Source: an uncultured Enterobacterales bacterium
GTDB taxonomy: Bacteria; Pseudomonadota; Gammaproteobacteria; Enterobacterales; Enterobacteriaceae
Length of the DNA: 54,658 bases
Assembly: GCA_946478305.1 (NCBI GenBank)
Contig: CAMLBO010000021.1
Location: 1-54,658 of the forward strand
Direction: 5' to 3'
In this document: positions 20,693-31,628 of the stretch, in pieces
How positions within the stretch are numbered: the first letter of the stretch is position 1
Layout: each line of letters opens with the position of its first letter
Notes under the pieces: generated by a model
Databases searched by the model: none
What the model was told of the DNA's origin: nothing
The model's input: the letters and a program-made list of their open reading frames with translations, nothing else
Program-made: the position numbers and the translations under genes

Positions 20693-21148
20693 TTAAGCCT
20701 CCCGGCGGCGGGCGCACATCATTGATGCCTCACAAGCAATCTCACCATCTACTTTTGCGACACCTTTGAAACGAGCAACACCACGACGCTCTTTAATAAA
20801 TTCAACTTCAAGAATCATCTGGTCACCCGGCAATACCGGACGTTTGAAACGTGCGTCATCAATGGCTGCAAAATAATACAGCTCGCCCGGTTCTAATTTA
20901 CCTACGCTTTTGAACGCTAAGATACCGGTGGCCTGCGCCATCGCTTCGAGAATCAACACGCCTGGGAAAATAGGTTTACCCGGGAAATGGCCCTGGAAGA
21001 ACGGTTCGTTGAAAGAAACGTTTTTCACTGCGCGTAAAAACTTCCCTTTTTCGAAATCCAGCACGCGGTCAACCAGTAAGAACGGATAACGGTGTGGCAG
21101 CAGATCCAATATCTCTTCAATACGCAGAGTATGAGTGTCAGTAGTCAA
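20693..21148 (-). CDS. fabZ: (3R)-hydroxyacyl-ACP dehydratase FabZ
   Basis: FabZ is the hot-dog-fold dehydratase of fatty-acid elongation. It draws hydroxymyristoyl-ACP toward phospholipids and away from LpxA/LpxD. The 151-residue protein contains the active-site His54 ([12 protein letters not shown]) and Glu68 (LEAMAQ). Length equals E. coli FabZ (151). An unusually structured 147-bp gap separates it from lpxD upstream. Confidence 0.98.
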   Translation of the reverse strand: MTTDTHTLRIEEILDLLPHRYPFLLVDRVLDFEKGKFLRAVKNVSFNEPFFQGHFPGKPIFPGVLILEAMAQATGILAFKSVGKLEPGELYYFAAIDDARFKRPVLPGDQMILEVEFIKERRGVARFKGVAKVDGEIACEASMMCARRREA

Positions 21149-21187
21149 AATACTCTTCCTGTCTAAAAACTGATGGCATCAATAACA

Positions 21188-21227
21188 CGGCCTGCTTGAC
21201 CCCCAAAGAGGGTCATTAGGCAGGCCG
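21188..21227 (-). other. Two-tier hairpin in the lpxD-fabZ gap
   Basis: An 8-bp outer stem (CGGCCTGC 21188-21195 / GCAGGCCG 21220-21227) encloses a 6-bp inner stem (TGACCC 21197-21202 / GGGTCA 21210-21215). There is no U-tract, so it is not a plain terminator. It lies inside the lpxD-fabZ-lpxA-lpxB transcript. It could be an mRNA processing or stability element setting the ratio of LpxD to FabZ/LpxA; this is inference. Confidence 0.65.
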
Positions 21228-21295
21228 CAAATAGAAACTTGTGCCGCTAGATATGGCTCTCGCAGCCAGATACCAGCAACACAGTAGTCGGTAAC

Positions 21296-22318
21296 TTAGT
21301 CTTCTTCGATTTTACGCTCTACAGCTTTTAAGCGCTTATTCATCTCATCGATATTCATTACCAACGCAGCGGTTTTACGCCACACTTTATTCGGCTGTAA
21401 CGGAATACCGGAGGAGTATACCCCAGGTTCAGTGATTGGTCGCATCACCATTCCCATTCCTGTCACGACGGCCTTATCACAAATTTCCATATGGCCGTTG
21501 ATAACACTGGCTCCGCCTATCTGGCAGTAACGTCCAATTTTCAGACTACCGGCCATAATAACCCCGCCTGCGACGGCGGTATTGTCTCCAATCACGACGT
21601 TATGCGCAATCTGACATTGGTTATCGATGATGACGCCGTTGCCGATGATGGTATCGTCGAGCGCACCACGGTCAATCGTAGTGCAGGCGCCAATTTCAAC
21701 ACGATCGCCAATTAAAACCGTACCGAGCTGTGGGATCTTAATCCAGTTACCGCGATCGTTGGCATAACCAAAGCCATCGGCACCAATGACGGTGCCGGAT
21801 TGAATGAGACAAGCCTCACCCACTTCAACATTATGATAAATAGAGACATTCGCCCAGATACGGGTCCCTGCACCTAATTTAGCATTCTTGCCAATGAAAC
21901 AGCCGGCGCCGATAACCACGTTATCGCCTAAAACTACGCCAGACTCGATCACGGCATTTGCACCTACCGAGACATTCTTACCTAACGTCGCGCTGTCAGA
22001 AATGACCGCACTCGCGGCGATGTCCTGAGCGGGGGCTGGCGTGGTGTCGAGCAATTGCGCCATACGTGCATAAGTCAGGTAAGGGTTTTTAACCACTAAT
22101 GCCGCTGTTTGGCAAAATGGCAGATCCGCTTCCGTCAACACTACAGCCCCTGCGGCGCAGGTAGCTAACTGTTCACGGTAACGGCTGTTTGATAAAAACG
22201 TGATTTGCTCAGAGTGTGCGGAATGCATTGAAGCAATGCCGGTGATGGCGAGATCGCCATCACCGTGCAATTGTGCATCCAACTGCTGTGCGAGATCAGC
22301 CAGTCGAATTGATGACAT
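21296..22318 (-). CDS. lpxD: UDP-3-O-(3-hydroxymyristoyl)glucosamine N-acyltransferase
   Basis: LpxD adds the second hydroxymyristoyl chain in the third step of lipid A synthesis. The 340-residue protein has an N-terminal uridine-binding domain (about 1-100), a long hexapeptide-repeat beta-helix (about 105-300, for example [20 protein letters not shown] in part) with the probable catalytic His in [10 protein letters not shown] near residue 239, and a C-terminal helix. E. coli LpxD has 341 residues. It starts 2 bp after skp. Confidence 0.98.
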   Translation of the reverse strand: MSSIRLADLAQQLDAQLHGDGDLAITGIASMHSAHSEQITFLSNSRYREQLATCAAGAVVLTEADLPFCQTAALVVKNPYLTYARMAQLLDTTPAPAQDIAASAVISDSATLGKNVSVGANAVIESGVVLGDNVVIGAGCFIGKNAKLGAGTRIWANVSIYHNVEVGEACLIQSGTVIGADGFGYANDRGNWIKIPQLGTVLIGDRVEIGACTTIDRGALDDTIIGNGVIIDNQCQIAHNVVIGDNTAVAGGVIMAGSLKIGRYCQIGGASVINGHMEICDKAVVTGMGMVMRPITEPGVYSSGIPLQPNKVWRKTAALVMNIDEMNKRLKAVERKIEED

Positions 22319-22320
22319 GT

Positions 22321-22821
22321 TTATTTAACCTGTTTCAGCACATCAGCAGTGATGTCTTTGTCACTGTTAGCGTAAGCCACAGCGTTAGCATCGATTACAA
22401 CATCATAACCTTGTTTGCTGGCAACAGCTTTAACAGCATCCTGAATACGGCTCAGGATTTTATTACGTTCTTCAGCCTGACGACGACGGTTATCTTGTTC
22501 AAAAGCCTGTGCTTTTGTAGAGAAATCTTCGCGTTGAGCCATCACTTCTTTTTCGAGTTTGCTGCGATCGCTGGCTTTCATGGTTGAGCCATCACGTTGC
22601 AATCTCTGCATTTTGGTTTGCAGATCACGTTCCTGGGTTTGCAGCTGAGTTGCACGACCTTTGAACTCATTTTCCAACTGTTTTGCTACAGCATCACGTG
22701 CTGGCATTTGCTGGAAGATGCTTTGTACGTTAACAACAGCAATTTTGTCAGCAGCCTGAACGCTTGCTGCTGAAGAAGCCATAACTAAACCGAGGCCGGC
22801 GGCATATAACCACTTTTTCAC
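22321..22821 (-). CDS. skp: Periplasmic chaperone Skp
   Basis: Skp is a trimeric jellyfish-shaped chaperone that holds unfolded outer-membrane proteins on their way to the Bam complex. The 166-residue precursor has a Sec signal peptide cleaved after VQA (residue 23). A small beta body is followed by the long charged coiled-coil tentacle region (about 45-135, rich in Gln/Lys/Arg/Glu) and the returning strand [11 protein letters not shown]. It lies between bamA and lpxD, so the chaperone, its client machine and lipid A enzymes are coordinated. Confidence 0.97.
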   Translation of the reverse strand: MKKWLYAAGLGLVMASSAASVQAADKIAVVNVQSIFQQMPARDAVAKQLENEFKGRATQLQTQERDLQTKMQRLQRDGSTMKASDRSKLEKEVMAQREDFSTKAQAFEQDNRRRQAEERNKILSRIQDAVKAVASKQGYDVVIDANAVAYANSDKDITADVLKQVK

Positions 22822-22894
22822 TATAAACTCCTTCCATCACCCGTTTGTGCCATGTGGCACGATAATTACACAATAAGAATGAGTTAAAAAACAA

Positions 22895-22917
22895 CATCAC
22901 GGGCTATTCGCCCGTGA
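22895..22917 (-). terminator. Attenuator-like terminator between bamA and skp
   Basis: On the minus strand TCACGGGC-GAATA-GCCCGTGA is followed by TGTTGTTTTTTAAC, a good hairpin plus U-rich tail. It lies 60 bp downstream of the bamA stop. It should terminate part of the rseP-bamA transcript, with skp expression coming from read-through or a promoter in the gap. Confidence 0.75.
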
Positions 22918-22976
22918 GTTGAGGAAGAACTCAAACCTTTGCGACTTCTGCGTAAAGGCTTAAATTGTCTAACGTG

Positions 22977-25403
22977 TTACCACGTTTTACCGATGTTAAA
23001 TTGGAACTGTTCCGCTTTATCACCATCGTATTTCTTAACTGGTTGTGCGTAAGAGAAGACCAATGGTCCTAGTGGAGACATCCACTGCAGCGCAATACCA
23101 GAAGAGACACGGAAATTGTCTGCTTTACTGTAATCAGGTACACCTGCAGCTACAGTCTCAGGCGTGTTCTTCCAAGATGTATCCCATACGGTACCACTAT
23201 CAACAAACACGGAGGTGCGTACAGAGTTAGCATATTTCTCGCTGATGAACGGAGTAGGAACGATCAGTTCAGCACTCAAAATAGCCATGGCATTACCACC
23301 GACAGCATCGTCCGAATTGTTAACCGGACAGTTGCTATAGGAAGTCGCCCCTGCGGCGCAGTTATAATAGGCGGCCTTAGGACCAATGGTGTTCGACTGG
23401 AAACCACGAACACTACTGGAACCACCGGCATAGAAGTTGTCGTAGAACGGCACTTCTTTACCGCCTAAGCCATCTGCATAACCTGCACGCGCACGGCCCA
23501 TCAGCACCCAATTACGGCTCTCGCTCAACGGTAAGTAACTCGTAGAGTCGAATGTAATCTTGTAGTACTCGTTATCGGAACCTGGAACAGTGACTTTACC
23601 ATTCAGACTAGCCTTCGTACCCGACGTTGGGAAGTAACCGCGGTCGAGGTTGTTATAGCCCCAACCCAAGTTAGCGAAGAAGTCATTGGCACTGAAGTCG
23701 GCGTCAGATGTTGTGTCGGTACCCACTGTCACTGGTGGGTTAATCCCTACCGAGTTCAGATATCTGAACATACTGACCTGTGGCTCCATATTGGACAGGT
23801 CGTTATGCACGTAATCCAGACCAAGGCGCAACGAGTTAGTCTCGTTGATCGGGAAGCCCAGCGTTCCACCTACACCATAGCTCTTGTTGGTATAGTCTGA
23901 CAGATCGGCGTTATCCGCTTTAAAGTCATTGTAGAACACACGGCCGCCCAGACTCACACCATCAACGGTGAAGTACGGGTCTGTGATCGTGAATTCAGCA
24001 TACGTCTGATAATCATTTTTGGTACCGCTGATACCTACTGAGTTACCTGTACCCAGCCAGTTATCCTGCTGGACACCCGCCTGGAAACTGACACCACTCT
24101 CAGTACCGTAGCCCACACCAAAGTTGAAGGTACCGGTGTTGCGCTCTTTCACTTTGTAGACGACGTCTACCTGATCCGGGGTGCCTGGAACACGTTGTGT
24201 ATCAACGTCAACCGTATCGAAATACCCCAGACGGTTTAAACGCTCTTTGCCTTTGTCGACCAGATCGTTACCTAACCAGGCACCTTCCATCTGACGCATT
24301 TCACGGCGAAGAACGCTGTCTTTACTGGTGTCATTACCTTCAAAACGGACATGACGAACATAGTAGCGGTTACCGGCATCTACGTTGACGTGCAGTTTGA
24401 CGGTTTTATCAGCATCGTTGATTTCAGGCTGAGTTTGCACGCGCGGATAAGCATAACCATAACGACCCAGCATTTGCTTGATGTCGTTTTCCATCTTGGT
24501 TACTTTTGCGCCGTTATAAAGCTCGCCTTTTTGAATTTTAGTCAGACTTTCCACTTCTGCAGAATGTCCGGCCATGCTGCCGTTCACTTCAACACCGGAA
24601 AGCTTGTATTGATCGCCTTCAGTGATGTTCAGGGTGATGTAAATACCCTTCTTGTCTGGCGTCAGGCTGACCTGAGTCGAATCAATATTGAAACGTGCAT
24701 AACCGCGATCCAGATAGAAGCTGCGCAAGGTTTCAAGATCACCTGCCAGTTTCTGTTTCTGATATTTACGATCGCCTACCACGTTCCACCAAGGCACTTC
24801 ATCACGCAACTGGAAGTGAGAAATCAGTTCGTCGGTGCTGAAGGCGTGGTTACCCACGATGTTGATCTGCTGAATTTTAGCAGAGACACCTTCGGTAAAG
24901 ACCAACTTCAAATCGACGCGGTTACGCGGTAAAGGCGTGACAACGGCTTTCACCGAGGCGCTGTATTTACCCACGCTGTAGTAGAAATCTTCAAGACCTT
25001 TTTCAATGCTGGTGAGTGTGGTCCGGTCCAGTGCTTCGCCAACCCGGACGCCAGAGGCTTCCAGGTTTTCTTTCAGCATGTCATCTTTCACCGACTTGTT
25101 GCCGGAGAAAGTGATGCTGGCAATGGTAGGGCGTTCTTTGACCTGAACAATCAGCGTATTACCATCACGCAGAACGCGAACGTCCTCAAAGTTGCCAGTG
25201 GCAAACAATGCACGAATGGTATTACTGATGTCGTCGTCGGTGATGGTATCACCTACGCGAACCGGCATATTGAGTAACGCCGCACCGACGGCAACTCGCT
25301 GCAGGCCTTCGAAATGAATATCTTTCACTACGAAACCGTCTGCACCGTATACGGTGGCGCTGCCAAACAGCAGCGACGCTATGAGCAACTTTTTGATCGC
25401 CAT
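22977..25403 (-). CDS. bamA: Outer-membrane protein assembly factor BamA
   Basis: BamA is the essential Omp85 core of the Bam complex that folds beta-barrels into the outer membrane. The 808-residue precursor has a signal peptide (cleavage about residue 20 after VYG), five POTRA domains (about 21-420) and a 16-strand barrel. The barrel has the conserved loop 6 motif VRGF and ends FQFNIGKTW with the C-terminal aromatic. Extracellular loop 6 carries a Cys pair (YNC...NC) before the conserved DDAVGGNAM, like the E. coli pair. Length is close to E. coli (810). Confidence 0.98.
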   Translation of the reverse strand: MAIKKLLIASLLFGSATVYGADGFVVKDIHFEGLQRVAVGAALLNMPVRVGDTITDDDISNTIRALFATGNFEDVRVLRDGNTLIVQVKERPTIASITFSGNKSVKDDMLKENLEASGVRVGEALDRTTLTSIEKGLEDFYYSVGKYSASVKAVVTPLPRNRVDLKLVFTEGVSAKIQQINIVGNHAFSTDELISHFQLRDEVPWWNVVGDRKYQKQKLAGDLETLRSFYLDRGYARFNIDSTQVSLTPDKKGIYITLNITEGDQYKLSGVEVNGSMAGHSAEVESLTKIQKGELYNGAKVTKMENDIKQMLGRYGYAYPRVQTQPEINDADKTVKLHVNVDAGNRYYVRHVRFEGNDTSKDSVLRREMRQMEGAWLGNDLVDKGKERLNRLGYFDTVDVDTQRVPGTPDQVDVVYKVKERNTGTFNFGVGYGTESGVSFQAGVQQDNWLGTGNSVGISGTKNDYQTYAEFTITDPYFTVDGVSLGGRVFYNDFKADNADLSDYTNKSYGVGGTLGFPINETNSLRLGLDYVHNDLSNMEPQVSMFRYLNSVGINPPVTVGTDTTSDADFSANDFFANLGWGYNNLDRGYFPTSGTKASLNGKVTVPGSDNEYYKITFDSTSYLPLSESRNWVLMGRARAGYADGLGGKEVPFYDNFYAGGSSSVRGFQSNTIGPKAAYYNCAAGATSYSNCPVNNSDDAVGGNAMAILSAELIVPTPFISEKYANSVRTSVFVDSGTVWDTSWKNTPETVAAGVPDYSKADNFRVSSGIALQWMSPLGPLVFSYAQPVKKYDGDKAEQFQFNIGKTW

Positions 25404-25439
25404 CGTTGTTATGCGTTCTTCCTAACCTAATCCCCAGCC

Positions 25440-26795
25440 TTAAAGACGGGAGAAATCATTGAAAAGTGCAAGCCCCATTACCATCACCAGCAGTACTGCA
25501 CCGATACGGTAACTGAAGTTTTGAACTCGCTCGGAAACTGGCCCACCCTTTAGTTTTTCTATTGCCAGAAATACCAGGTGTCCACCATCTAACACGGGTA
25601 ATGGAAAAAGGTTCACGATCCCAAGATTGACACTGATAAGTGCCAAAAACATCAGGTAGTAGACTAAACCATATTCAGCTGACATTCCTGCGCCCTGTGC
25701 GATAGAAATTGGGCCACTCAGATTGTTCAGCTTTACATCACCCGTTATTAATTTGCCCAGCATGTTGACGGTCAGTTTCATCAGTTGCCAGGTTTTATCC
25801 CCAGCCTCATAAAATGCAACGAACGGCCCATACTGGCGAATAGTTTTGTACTCATCAGGCAGAGGTATTACTTTCGGTACTACCCCGGCAAAGCCCTGCT
25901 CAACTCCCTTCCCTACCGACCTGGTGTCCGGTATCAGCGTCAGGCTGACCGGCGCCCCCGCGCGCTCAATATCCAGCGCGATGGGTTTACCTGGGTTGTC
26001 GCGGACCTGCAAGGCGAACGTACGCCAATTTGCCAAAACTTGACGATCGACTTTAACGATCCTGTCCCCAGCTTGCAAACCTGCTTTCTGGGCGGCGGAA
26101 TCCTTTTGCACTTCTGCCAGCACTGATTCTATCTGCGGACCACGCGGAATAATACCCAGCGCGACCACCGGATCCTGCTTTTCAGGGTTAAACTGCCACT
26201 GACGCAAGTCCAGTGTTTTTTCAATCACCTCTGATGACCCAAATTGTGAGACACCTAAAGTGGTTTGATTGTTTCCAATCTCGCCCATTAAAGACAAACG
26301 AACTGATTCCCAATCAGGCGTTTCGATACCGTCGATTGACTTAAGTTCCATGCCTGGAGACATTTGGGATTGTGCAGCAATGGATTGCGGGGTGATCTCC
26401 CCCACAACCGGACGCACCGAAGGAACACCGATAATGAAGACCAGCCAGTAGGCGAACACGGCAAAAATGAAGTTTGCGATAGGACCCGCACTGATGATTG
26501 CAGCTCTTTGCCAGACTGACTTGCTGTTAAATGTTAGGTGACGAAGTTCTGCCGGAACGGTTTCAACACGCTCATCAAGCATTTTGACGTAACCGCCGAG
26601 AGGAATAATGGCCAGAACATACTCAGTGCCCTGCTTGTCCGTGCGTTTCCATAGGGCACGACCGAATCCGACAGCAAAACGCTCAACGCGCACACCGCAA
26701 CGACGAGCAACCCAGAAATGGCCAAATTCATGCACGGTGATTAGCACCCCCAATGCAACGATAAAGGCGGCCAGGCTCCAGAGTATGTTCATCAT
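25440..26795 (-). CDS. rseP: Site-2 intramembrane zinc metalloprotease RseP
   Basis: RseP cleaves RseA within the membrane after DegS, releasing sigma E, and clears signal-peptide remnants. The 451-residue protein has the zinc motif HEFGH (22-26) in the first transmembrane segment, two PDZ domains (about 115-310), and the third metal ligand in LDGGHL in the C-terminal membrane segment. I keep the first of two adjacent Met codons because MMNILWSL aligns residue for residue with the E. coli start. It lies directly upstream of bamA, an envelope-stress target. Confidence 0.97.
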   Translation of the reverse strand: MMNILWSLAAFIVALGVLITVHEFGHFWVARRCGVRVERFAVGFGRALWKRTDKQGTEYVLAIIPLGGYVKMLDERVETVPAELRHLTFNSKSVWQRAAIISAGPIANFIFAVFAYWLVFIIGVPSVRPVVGEITPQSIAAQSQMSPGMELKSIDGIETPDWESVRLSLMGEIGNNQTTLGVSQFGSSEVIEKTLDLRQWQFNPEKQDPVVALGIIPRGPQIESVLAEVQKDSAAQKAGLQAGDRIVKVDRQVLANWRTFALQVRDNPGKPIALDIERAGAPVSLTLIPDTRSVGKGVEQGFAGVVPKVIPLPDEYKTIRQYGPFVAFYEAGDKTWQLMKLTVNMLGKLITGDVKLNNLSGPISIAQGAGMSAEYGLVYYLMFLALISVNLGIVNLFPLPVLDGGHLVFLAIEKLKGGPVSERVQNFSYRIGAVLLVMVMGLALFNDFSRL

Positions 26796-26835
26796 ATTCG
26801 CAACTATTCCTTAGAAGACGTCCCGTCTCAGACGG

Positions 26836-27684
26836 TTAAAACACCAACAGCATTAAACACGCGAATACAGGGACTGCAGCAGTCAGGCTATCGATACGAT
26901 CCAGTATCCCGCCGTGACCAGGAATCAGATTTCCACTGTCTTTTATGCCCGCTTCCCGCTTGAACATGCTTTCGGTCAGGTCACCCAGTACAGAAGCCAG
27001 CGCGGCGACCACTGAACACATCAACAATGTTGCTGGCACAACATTCAGCGGGACATAGCGGCCAAACAGCCATGATATCAGGGCTGAAGTCACAAGCCCG
27101 CCGATTAATCCTTCCCACGTTTTACCGGGAGAGACCTTTGGTGCCAGCTTGTGCTTACCGAAGAGCTTTCCAAATAAAAAAGCACCAGAGTCAGCGCCCC
27201 ATACCAGCAGCATCACATAAAGCAACCACCATGCACCCGTGTGATGGTTTTCAGCATAGCCATACTGGCGCAGCGCCACCATACCCCAAAAGAATGGAAC
27301 GATGGTCAACAAACCGAAAACTAAGCGCAATACGCGTGAATTTCGCCATAGCGTGGCAGATGCTGGATAAAAAATCACCATCAGGAAAGCGGCGATCCAC
27401 CACACCAACGATGCCCATAGCGTCATCGTGACCTGAGGCAAGTGTACTGACTGTCGGTAAGCCGGCAAACTCAGCATCATTGCGACCAACAGAAATCCGC
27501 AAAGAATAGCTAACCAGACTCGTTGTGAACGCGATGAGAAACCGGATAACTGGCCCCATTCCCATGCAGCCAACATACAAACAGCCAGAGTCAAAATGGC
27601 AAAACCGAGTGGCGGCAATAAAAACAGTGCCGCAATGACAATCGGGATTAAAATCAAAGCTGTGATAATGCGATACTTCAGCAA
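26836..27684 (-). CDS. cdsA: Phosphatidate cytidylyltransferase
   Basis: CdsA makes CDP-diacylglycerol from phosphatidic acid and CTP, the precursor of all phospholipids. The 282-residue integral membrane protein has about eight hydrophobic segments and the C-terminal family signature SMFKREAGIKDSGNLIPGHGG with the following ILDRIDS (quoted in two parts, about 238-265). It lies 9 bp after uppS and 40 bp before rseP. E. coli CdsA has 285 residues. Confidence 0.97.
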   Translation of the reverse strand: MLKYRIITALILIPIVIAALFLLPPLGFAILTLAVCMLAAWEWGQLSGFSSRSQRVWLAILCGFLLVAMMLSLPAYRQSVHLPQVTMTLWASLVWWIAAFLMVIFYPASATLWRNSRVLRLVFGLLTIVPFFWGMVALRQYGYAENHHTGAWWLLYVMLLVWGADSGAFLFGKLFGKHKLAPKVSPGKTWEGLIGGLVTSALISWLFGRYVPLNVVPATLLMCSVVAALASVLGDLTESMFKREAGIKDSGNLIPGHGGILDRIDSLTAAVPVFACLMLLVF

Positions 27685-27693
27685 AAGTTCTCC

Positions 27694-28452
27694 CTAGGAC
27701 GCATTAGCGCCATTAGGTGTAGTCCCCCCGAAGCGACGCTCGCGTTGTGCAAAAGCATTTAGCGCACCTTCAAAGATGTTTTCATCAAAATCAGGCCAGA
27801 GGACATCAGTAAAGTAAAGTTCAGCATAGGCAATTTGCCACAAGAGAAAATTACTGATGCGATGTTCCCCACCGGTTCTGATCACCAAATCGACGGGTGC
27901 CAGTTCGCTCATACAGACTGCGGCATTTAATGCTTCTTCTGTGATCTGCTCAGGCTGTAAAGTACCGGCTTCAACCTGACAGGCCAGCTTTTTCACACCC
28001 TGAATAATATCCCATCGCCCACCATAATTGGCAGCAATGTTAAGAGTAAGGCCATCGTTATTTTCTGTAAGTGTTTCTGAACGACGGATCCTTTCCTGCA
28101 GACGTGAACTGAAGCGACTGACATCACCTATTATCCGTAACCTGACATTATGTTTATGCAGGCTTTTCACTTCGCTGTCCAGTGCGCGCACAAACAGCTC
28201 CATTAAGGCCGAAACTTCCTGGGCCGGACGGTTCCAGTTCTCACTACTAAAGGCATAAAGCGTGAGAGCATCAAGCTGATGATTGGCTGCAAAGCTGACC
28301 GCTCGGCGTACCGACTTCACTCCCGCTTTATGACCAAATACCCTCATTTTCCCCTGAAGTTTCGCCCAGCGACCGTTGCCGTCCATAATAATGGCAACAT
28401 GGCGCGGCATTGCGCAAGACGAGTCAGATATCTGTTGATTTTCGAGGGACAT
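27694..28452 (-). CDS. uppS: Undecaprenyl diphosphate synthase (cis-prenyltransferase)
   Basis: UppS (IspU) adds eight isopentenyl units to farnesyl diphosphate to give the C55 carrier for peptidoglycan and O-antigen. The 252-residue protein has the cis-prenyltransferase motif [10 protein letters not shown] with catalytic Asp24, then [11 protein letters not shown] and the C-terminal [20 protein letters not shown] (about 194-213) with [10 protein letters not shown]. Length is close to E. coli (253). A terminator upstream separates it from dxr, so it should start a new transcript. Confidence 0.97.
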   Translation of the reverse strand: MSLENQQISDSSCAMPRHVAIIMDGNGRWAKLQGKMRVFGHKAGVKSVRRAVSFAANHQLDALTLYAFSSENWNRPAQEVSALMELFVRALDSEVKSLHKHNVRLRIIGDVSRFSSRLQERIRRSETLTENNDGLTLNIAANYGGRWDIIQGVKKLACQVEAGTLQPEQITEEALNAAVCMSELAPVDLVIRTGGEHRISNFLLWQIAYAELYFTDVLWPDFDENIFEGALNAFAQRERRFGGTTPNGANAS

Positions 28453-28520
28453 AACGCGTACTCATTTCCTTTATCAGACCGCAACGGCACTCACTGACCG
28501 GCAGGCGTAATTAAACGCGC

Positions 28521-28552
28521 AAAAAAGCCGTGGCTCCTGATCAGGCACGGCT
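28521..28552 (-). terminator. Terminator after dxr
   Basis: On the minus strand AGCCGTG (28546-28552) pairs with CACGGCT (28526-28532) around a 13-nt loop that is itself self-complementary (CCTGATCAGG). TTTTTTGCG follows. It lies between dxr and uppS and would end the frr-dxr transcript. Confidence 0.8.
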
Positions 28553-28682
28553 CAGCCTGACCATTTATCACTGCAAGAGATAAACACATTCAGGCATAAG
28601 TCCTGAAGACGTTGTCAGGTGGCGCAGACTATATCATTTCAATGTGATGCGAACAAATTGCCGGAAAGATAAGTGCGACATA

Positions 28683-29879
28683 TCACAACGCAAAGGCCTG
28701 CAATTTCTCCCGCGCCGATACCCGGGCAACGCGATCAATCTCCAGCACTTCGTCGACAGAATCGGGTTCTTTAGCGACTGATTGCTCCATCACTTCTCGG
28801 TTAACGCTGGCAATATCTGTAAAGCCAATCTGTCCGGCCAGGAATGCCGCCACGGAGACCTCATTAGCGGCATTCAGTGCCGTAGTCGCCGCTTGCCCCG
28901 TCCGGCTTGCTTCAATCGCCAAATGGAGGCACGGGTAACGGTTATGATCGGGCTCGTTAAAAGTCAATGCACCGATGCGGCAGAAGTCCAACGCTTCAAC
29001 CCCTGCATCAACTCGTTGCGGATATGCCATCGCATGGGCGATAGGCGTACGCATATCAGGCGAACCCAGTTGTGCCAGTACGCTGCCATCACGATAGCGC
29101 ACCATGGAATGAATAACGGACTGAGGATGAATAATGACTTCCATCTGTTCAGCTGAAGCATTAAACAACCAGCGGGCTTCAATATACTCGAGACCCTTGT
29201 TCATCATGGTGGCAGAATCGACGGAAATCTTACGCCCCATTGACCAGTTAGGATGAGCACAGGCCTGGTCGGGAGTGACATGGCTAAAATCACTCAGCGG
29301 CAATTCACGGAAGGGGCCGCCGGAACCGGTGAGGATGATGCGGGAAACCCCGTTATCTTCCAGAGAGGCATAGCCCAGTTGCTGCTGAATACGCTCAGGC
29401 AAGCTCTGGAAGATAGCGTTATGTTCGCTATCGATAGGCAAAAGTTGGCTGCCACTCTGACGGACGGCATCCATGAAAATACGACCACAGGTGATCAAGG
29501 ACTCTTTGTTAGCAAGCAAGATCTGTTTACCAGCACGGACGGCGGCCAGCGTCGGTAATAAGCCAGCAGCTCCGACAATGGCTGACATCACCTGATCGAC
29601 ACCATCGAGTGCCGCCAGGTCACAGGACGCTTGCGCACCTGACAACACTTCAGTTTTGACACCCTGCTCTGCGAGAATAATGCGCAATGCTTTTGCACAA
29701 TCCTCATTCGCCATAGAGGCAAAACGGGGGCGGAATTCGATACATTGTTGCGCCATCACTTCAACGTTACAGCCCGCAACCAGGGCGGCGACATTGAATA
29801 CATCAGGGTTAGCGCGAACAACCGCGAGGGTGCTGGTGCCGACAGACCCAGTCGAACCAAGGATAGTCAGTTGTTTCAT
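28683..29879 (-). CDS. dxr: 1-deoxy-D-xylulose 5-phosphate reductoisomerase
   Basis: Dxr converts DXP to methylerythritol 4-phosphate with NADPH, the committed step of the MEP isoprenoid pathway that feeds UppS downstream. I place the start at 29879 so that the protein begins [14 protein letters not shown], with the NADPH-binding GSTGSVG loop at the normal position. A 28-residue upstream extension has no family support. The resulting 398 residues equal the E. coli enzyme. Metal and substrate motifs [11 protein letters not shown] and [10 protein letters not shown] are present. Confidence 0.97.
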   Translation of the reverse strand: MKQLTILGSTGSVGTSTLAVVRANPDVFNVAALVAGCNVEVMAQQCIEFRPRFASMANEDCAKALRIILAEQGVKTEVLSGAQASCDLAALDGVDQVMSAIVGAAGLLPTLAAVRAGKQILLANKESLITCGRIFMDAVRQSGSQLLPIDSEHNAIFQSLPERIQQQLGYASLEDNGVSRIILTGSGGPFRELPLSDFSHVTPDQACAHPNWSMGRKISVDSATMMNKGLEYIEARWLFNASAEQMEVIIHPQSVIHSMVRYRDGSVLAQLGSPDMRTPIAHAMAYPQRVDAGVEALDFCRIGALTFNEPDHNRYPCLHLAIEASRTGQAATTALNAANEVSVAAFLAGQIGFTDIASVNREVMEQSVAKEPDSVDEVLEIDRVARVSAREKLQAFAL

Positions 29880-29997
29880 GAAAATGCCCGGTATAACGAG
29901 TGTAAATTCGGAAAGTGCATCAGTCTGAAACCTCTTTGACGGCTTGTCTATGAGATTTAGCAACAGATGTCAGAAGTGGGATCCTACGAAAAAATAA

Positions 29998-30017
29998 AGC
30001 GCCGCATTTGCGACGCT
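29998..30017 (-). terminator. Terminator after frr
   Basis: On the minus strand AGCGTCGCAAATGCGGCGCT (one internal mismatch) is followed by TTATTTTTTC. It lies 21 bp after the frr stop. Confidence 0.8.
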
Positions 30018-30038
30018 TAGAAGGGATCGAAACCGGAT

Positions 30039-30596
30039 TTAGAAATCCATCAACTCAGCTTCTTTTTCGCTCAGAGCAAGGTCAATTTTCTTAATAAAAA
30101 TATCTGTCATTTTCTGAACGGTTTCTTGAGAGCTACGATCTTCATCTTCGCTAATTTCTTTATCTTTCAGCAAAGCTTTGGTTTTATCGTTGGCATCACG
30201 ACGTACGTTACGTACTGAAACGCGACCTTGCTCAGCTTCAGCGCGAACAATTTTAATCAGATCTTTGCGGCGCTCTTCAGTCAATGCTGGCAATGGCACA
30301 CGAATAGTGGATCCTGCTGACATTGGATTAAGCCCAAGATCCGAAGCCATGATCGCTTTTTCAACGGCTGCGCTGATTGAACGGTCGAACACAGAGATAG
30401 CCAAAGTACGGGAGTCTTCTACCGTTACCTGAGCTAACTGACGCAGTGGAGTGTCAGAACCGTAGTAAGGGACCATGATACCGTCGAGAATGCCTGGTGA
30501 GGCACGGCCAGTACGGATTTTGCTGATATGGTTTTTGAATGATTCGACGCATTTTTCCATACGGATTTCAGCATCTTTTTTAATGTCGTTAATCAC
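30039..30596 (-). CDS. frr: Ribosome-recycling factor
   Basis: RRF works with EF-G to split post-termination ribosomes. The 185-residue protein equals the E. coli factor. It has the three-helix-bundle core ([21 protein letters not shown] near the N terminus) and the conserved [20 protein letters not shown] region (about 131-150). It lies between pyrH and dxr in the conserved order rpsB-tsf-pyrH-frr. Confidence 0.98.
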   Translation of the reverse strand: MINDIKKDAEIRMEKCVESFKNHISKIRTGRASPGILDGIMVPYYGSDTPLRQLAQVTVEDSRTLAISVFDRSISAAVEKAIMASDLGLNPMSAGSTIRVPLPALTEERRKDLIKIVRAEAEQGRVSVRNVRRDANDKTKALLKDKEISEDEDRSSQETVQKMTDIFIKKIDLALSEKEAELMDF

Positions 30597-30714
30597 GTTG
30601 CGAACCCTTTAAAACTGGTTACTTGGCAGACCATAACTTCAGTATAGTCCGTGAATACTCATGCCAGTAAGACCTGGCAAACTTGCTGTCCGAACTTTCA
30701 GGCTAGGTGAATGA

Positions 30715-31455
30715 TCAAACGCTACCGGTACCGTTGGTGATCAGCGTGCCTTCATTTTCGCCCATCACCACACGACGCAGTGCGCCTGGTTTATTCATGT
30801 TGAAGACGCGGATTGGCAAATTATGGTCGCGTGCCAGTGTAAAGGCCGCCAGATCCATCACCTTCAATTCCTGCTCCAGTACTTCCTGATAAGTCAGCTC
30901 TTCGTACAGTGTCGCTTCCGGGTTTTTCACCGGATCGGCAGAATATACGCCATCCACTTTCGTGGCCTTCAACACCACATCGGCTTCAATCTCGATACCG
31001 CGCAGGCACGCTGCTGAATCCGTCGTAAAGAAGGGATTACCGGTACCTGCAGAGAAAATCACGACGCGATTGTGGCGCAGCAGACTGATGGCTTCGGCCC
31101 AGCTGTAATTATCACACACGCCGTTAAGCGGAATTGCAGACATCAGGCGAGCGTTCACATAGGCACGGTGTAATGCATCCCGCATGGCCAGACCATTCAT
31201 TACCGTGGCCAGCATACCCATGTGGTCGCCCACAACACGGTTCATCCCAGCTTGCGCCAGACCCGCACCGCGGAACAAGTTCCCGCCGCCAATGACAACG
31301 CCGACCTGAATGCCCAGTTCAACCAGCTCTTTAACTTCCTGAGCCATGCGATCCAAAACGCTCGCGTCGATACCAAAACCTTCACTGCCCTGCAGAGCTT
31401 CGCCACTGAGTTTTAGCAGGATACGCTGATAAACGGGTTTCGCATTGGTAGCCAT
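30715..31455 (-). CDS. pyrH: Uridylate kinase
   Basis: PyrH phosphorylates UMP to UDP and is also a pyrimidine-dependent regulator of carAB. The 246-residue protein is of the amino-acid kinase fold: [11 protein letters not shown] at the start, the IGGGNLFRG loop (about 55-63), the [10 protein letters not shown] segment (about 137-146) and the C-terminal GTLITNG. E. coli PyrH has 241 residues, so there are a few extra residues at the C terminus (GTGSV). Confidence 0.98.
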   Translation of the reverse strand: MATNAKPVYQRILLKLSGEALQGSEGFGIDASVLDRMAQEVKELVELGIQVGVVIGGGNLFRGAGLAQAGMNRVVGDHMGMLATVMNGLAMRDALHRAYVNARLMSAIPLNGVCDNYSWAEAISLLRHNRVVIFSAGTGNPFFTTDSAACLRGIEIEADVVLKATKVDGVYSADPVKNPEATLYEELTYQEVLEQELKVMDLAAFTLARDHNLPIRVFNMNKPGALRRVVMGENEGTLITNGTGSV

Positions 31456-31578
31456 GGTGTGTGTCCTAGAAGCAATGTGTCGTAATGGGAATCAATCTTT
31501 ACATCATAGCGTGTTGTTATAAACAGATAACTAAAAAGACAGCGCACAATGTAATTGGAATTTGGGGCTGGATAAAAC

Positions 31579-31604
31579 GGAACCGCCAAACAAGCAGCGG
31601 TTCC
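31579..31604 (-). terminator. Terminator after tsf
   Basis: On the minus strand GGAACCGC and GCGGTTCC flank a 10-nt loop. GTTTTATCC follows. It separates the rpsB-tsf transcript from pyrH. Confidence 0.8.
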
Positions 31605-31628
31605 ATTTTATTGTGCATCAATGACTGA

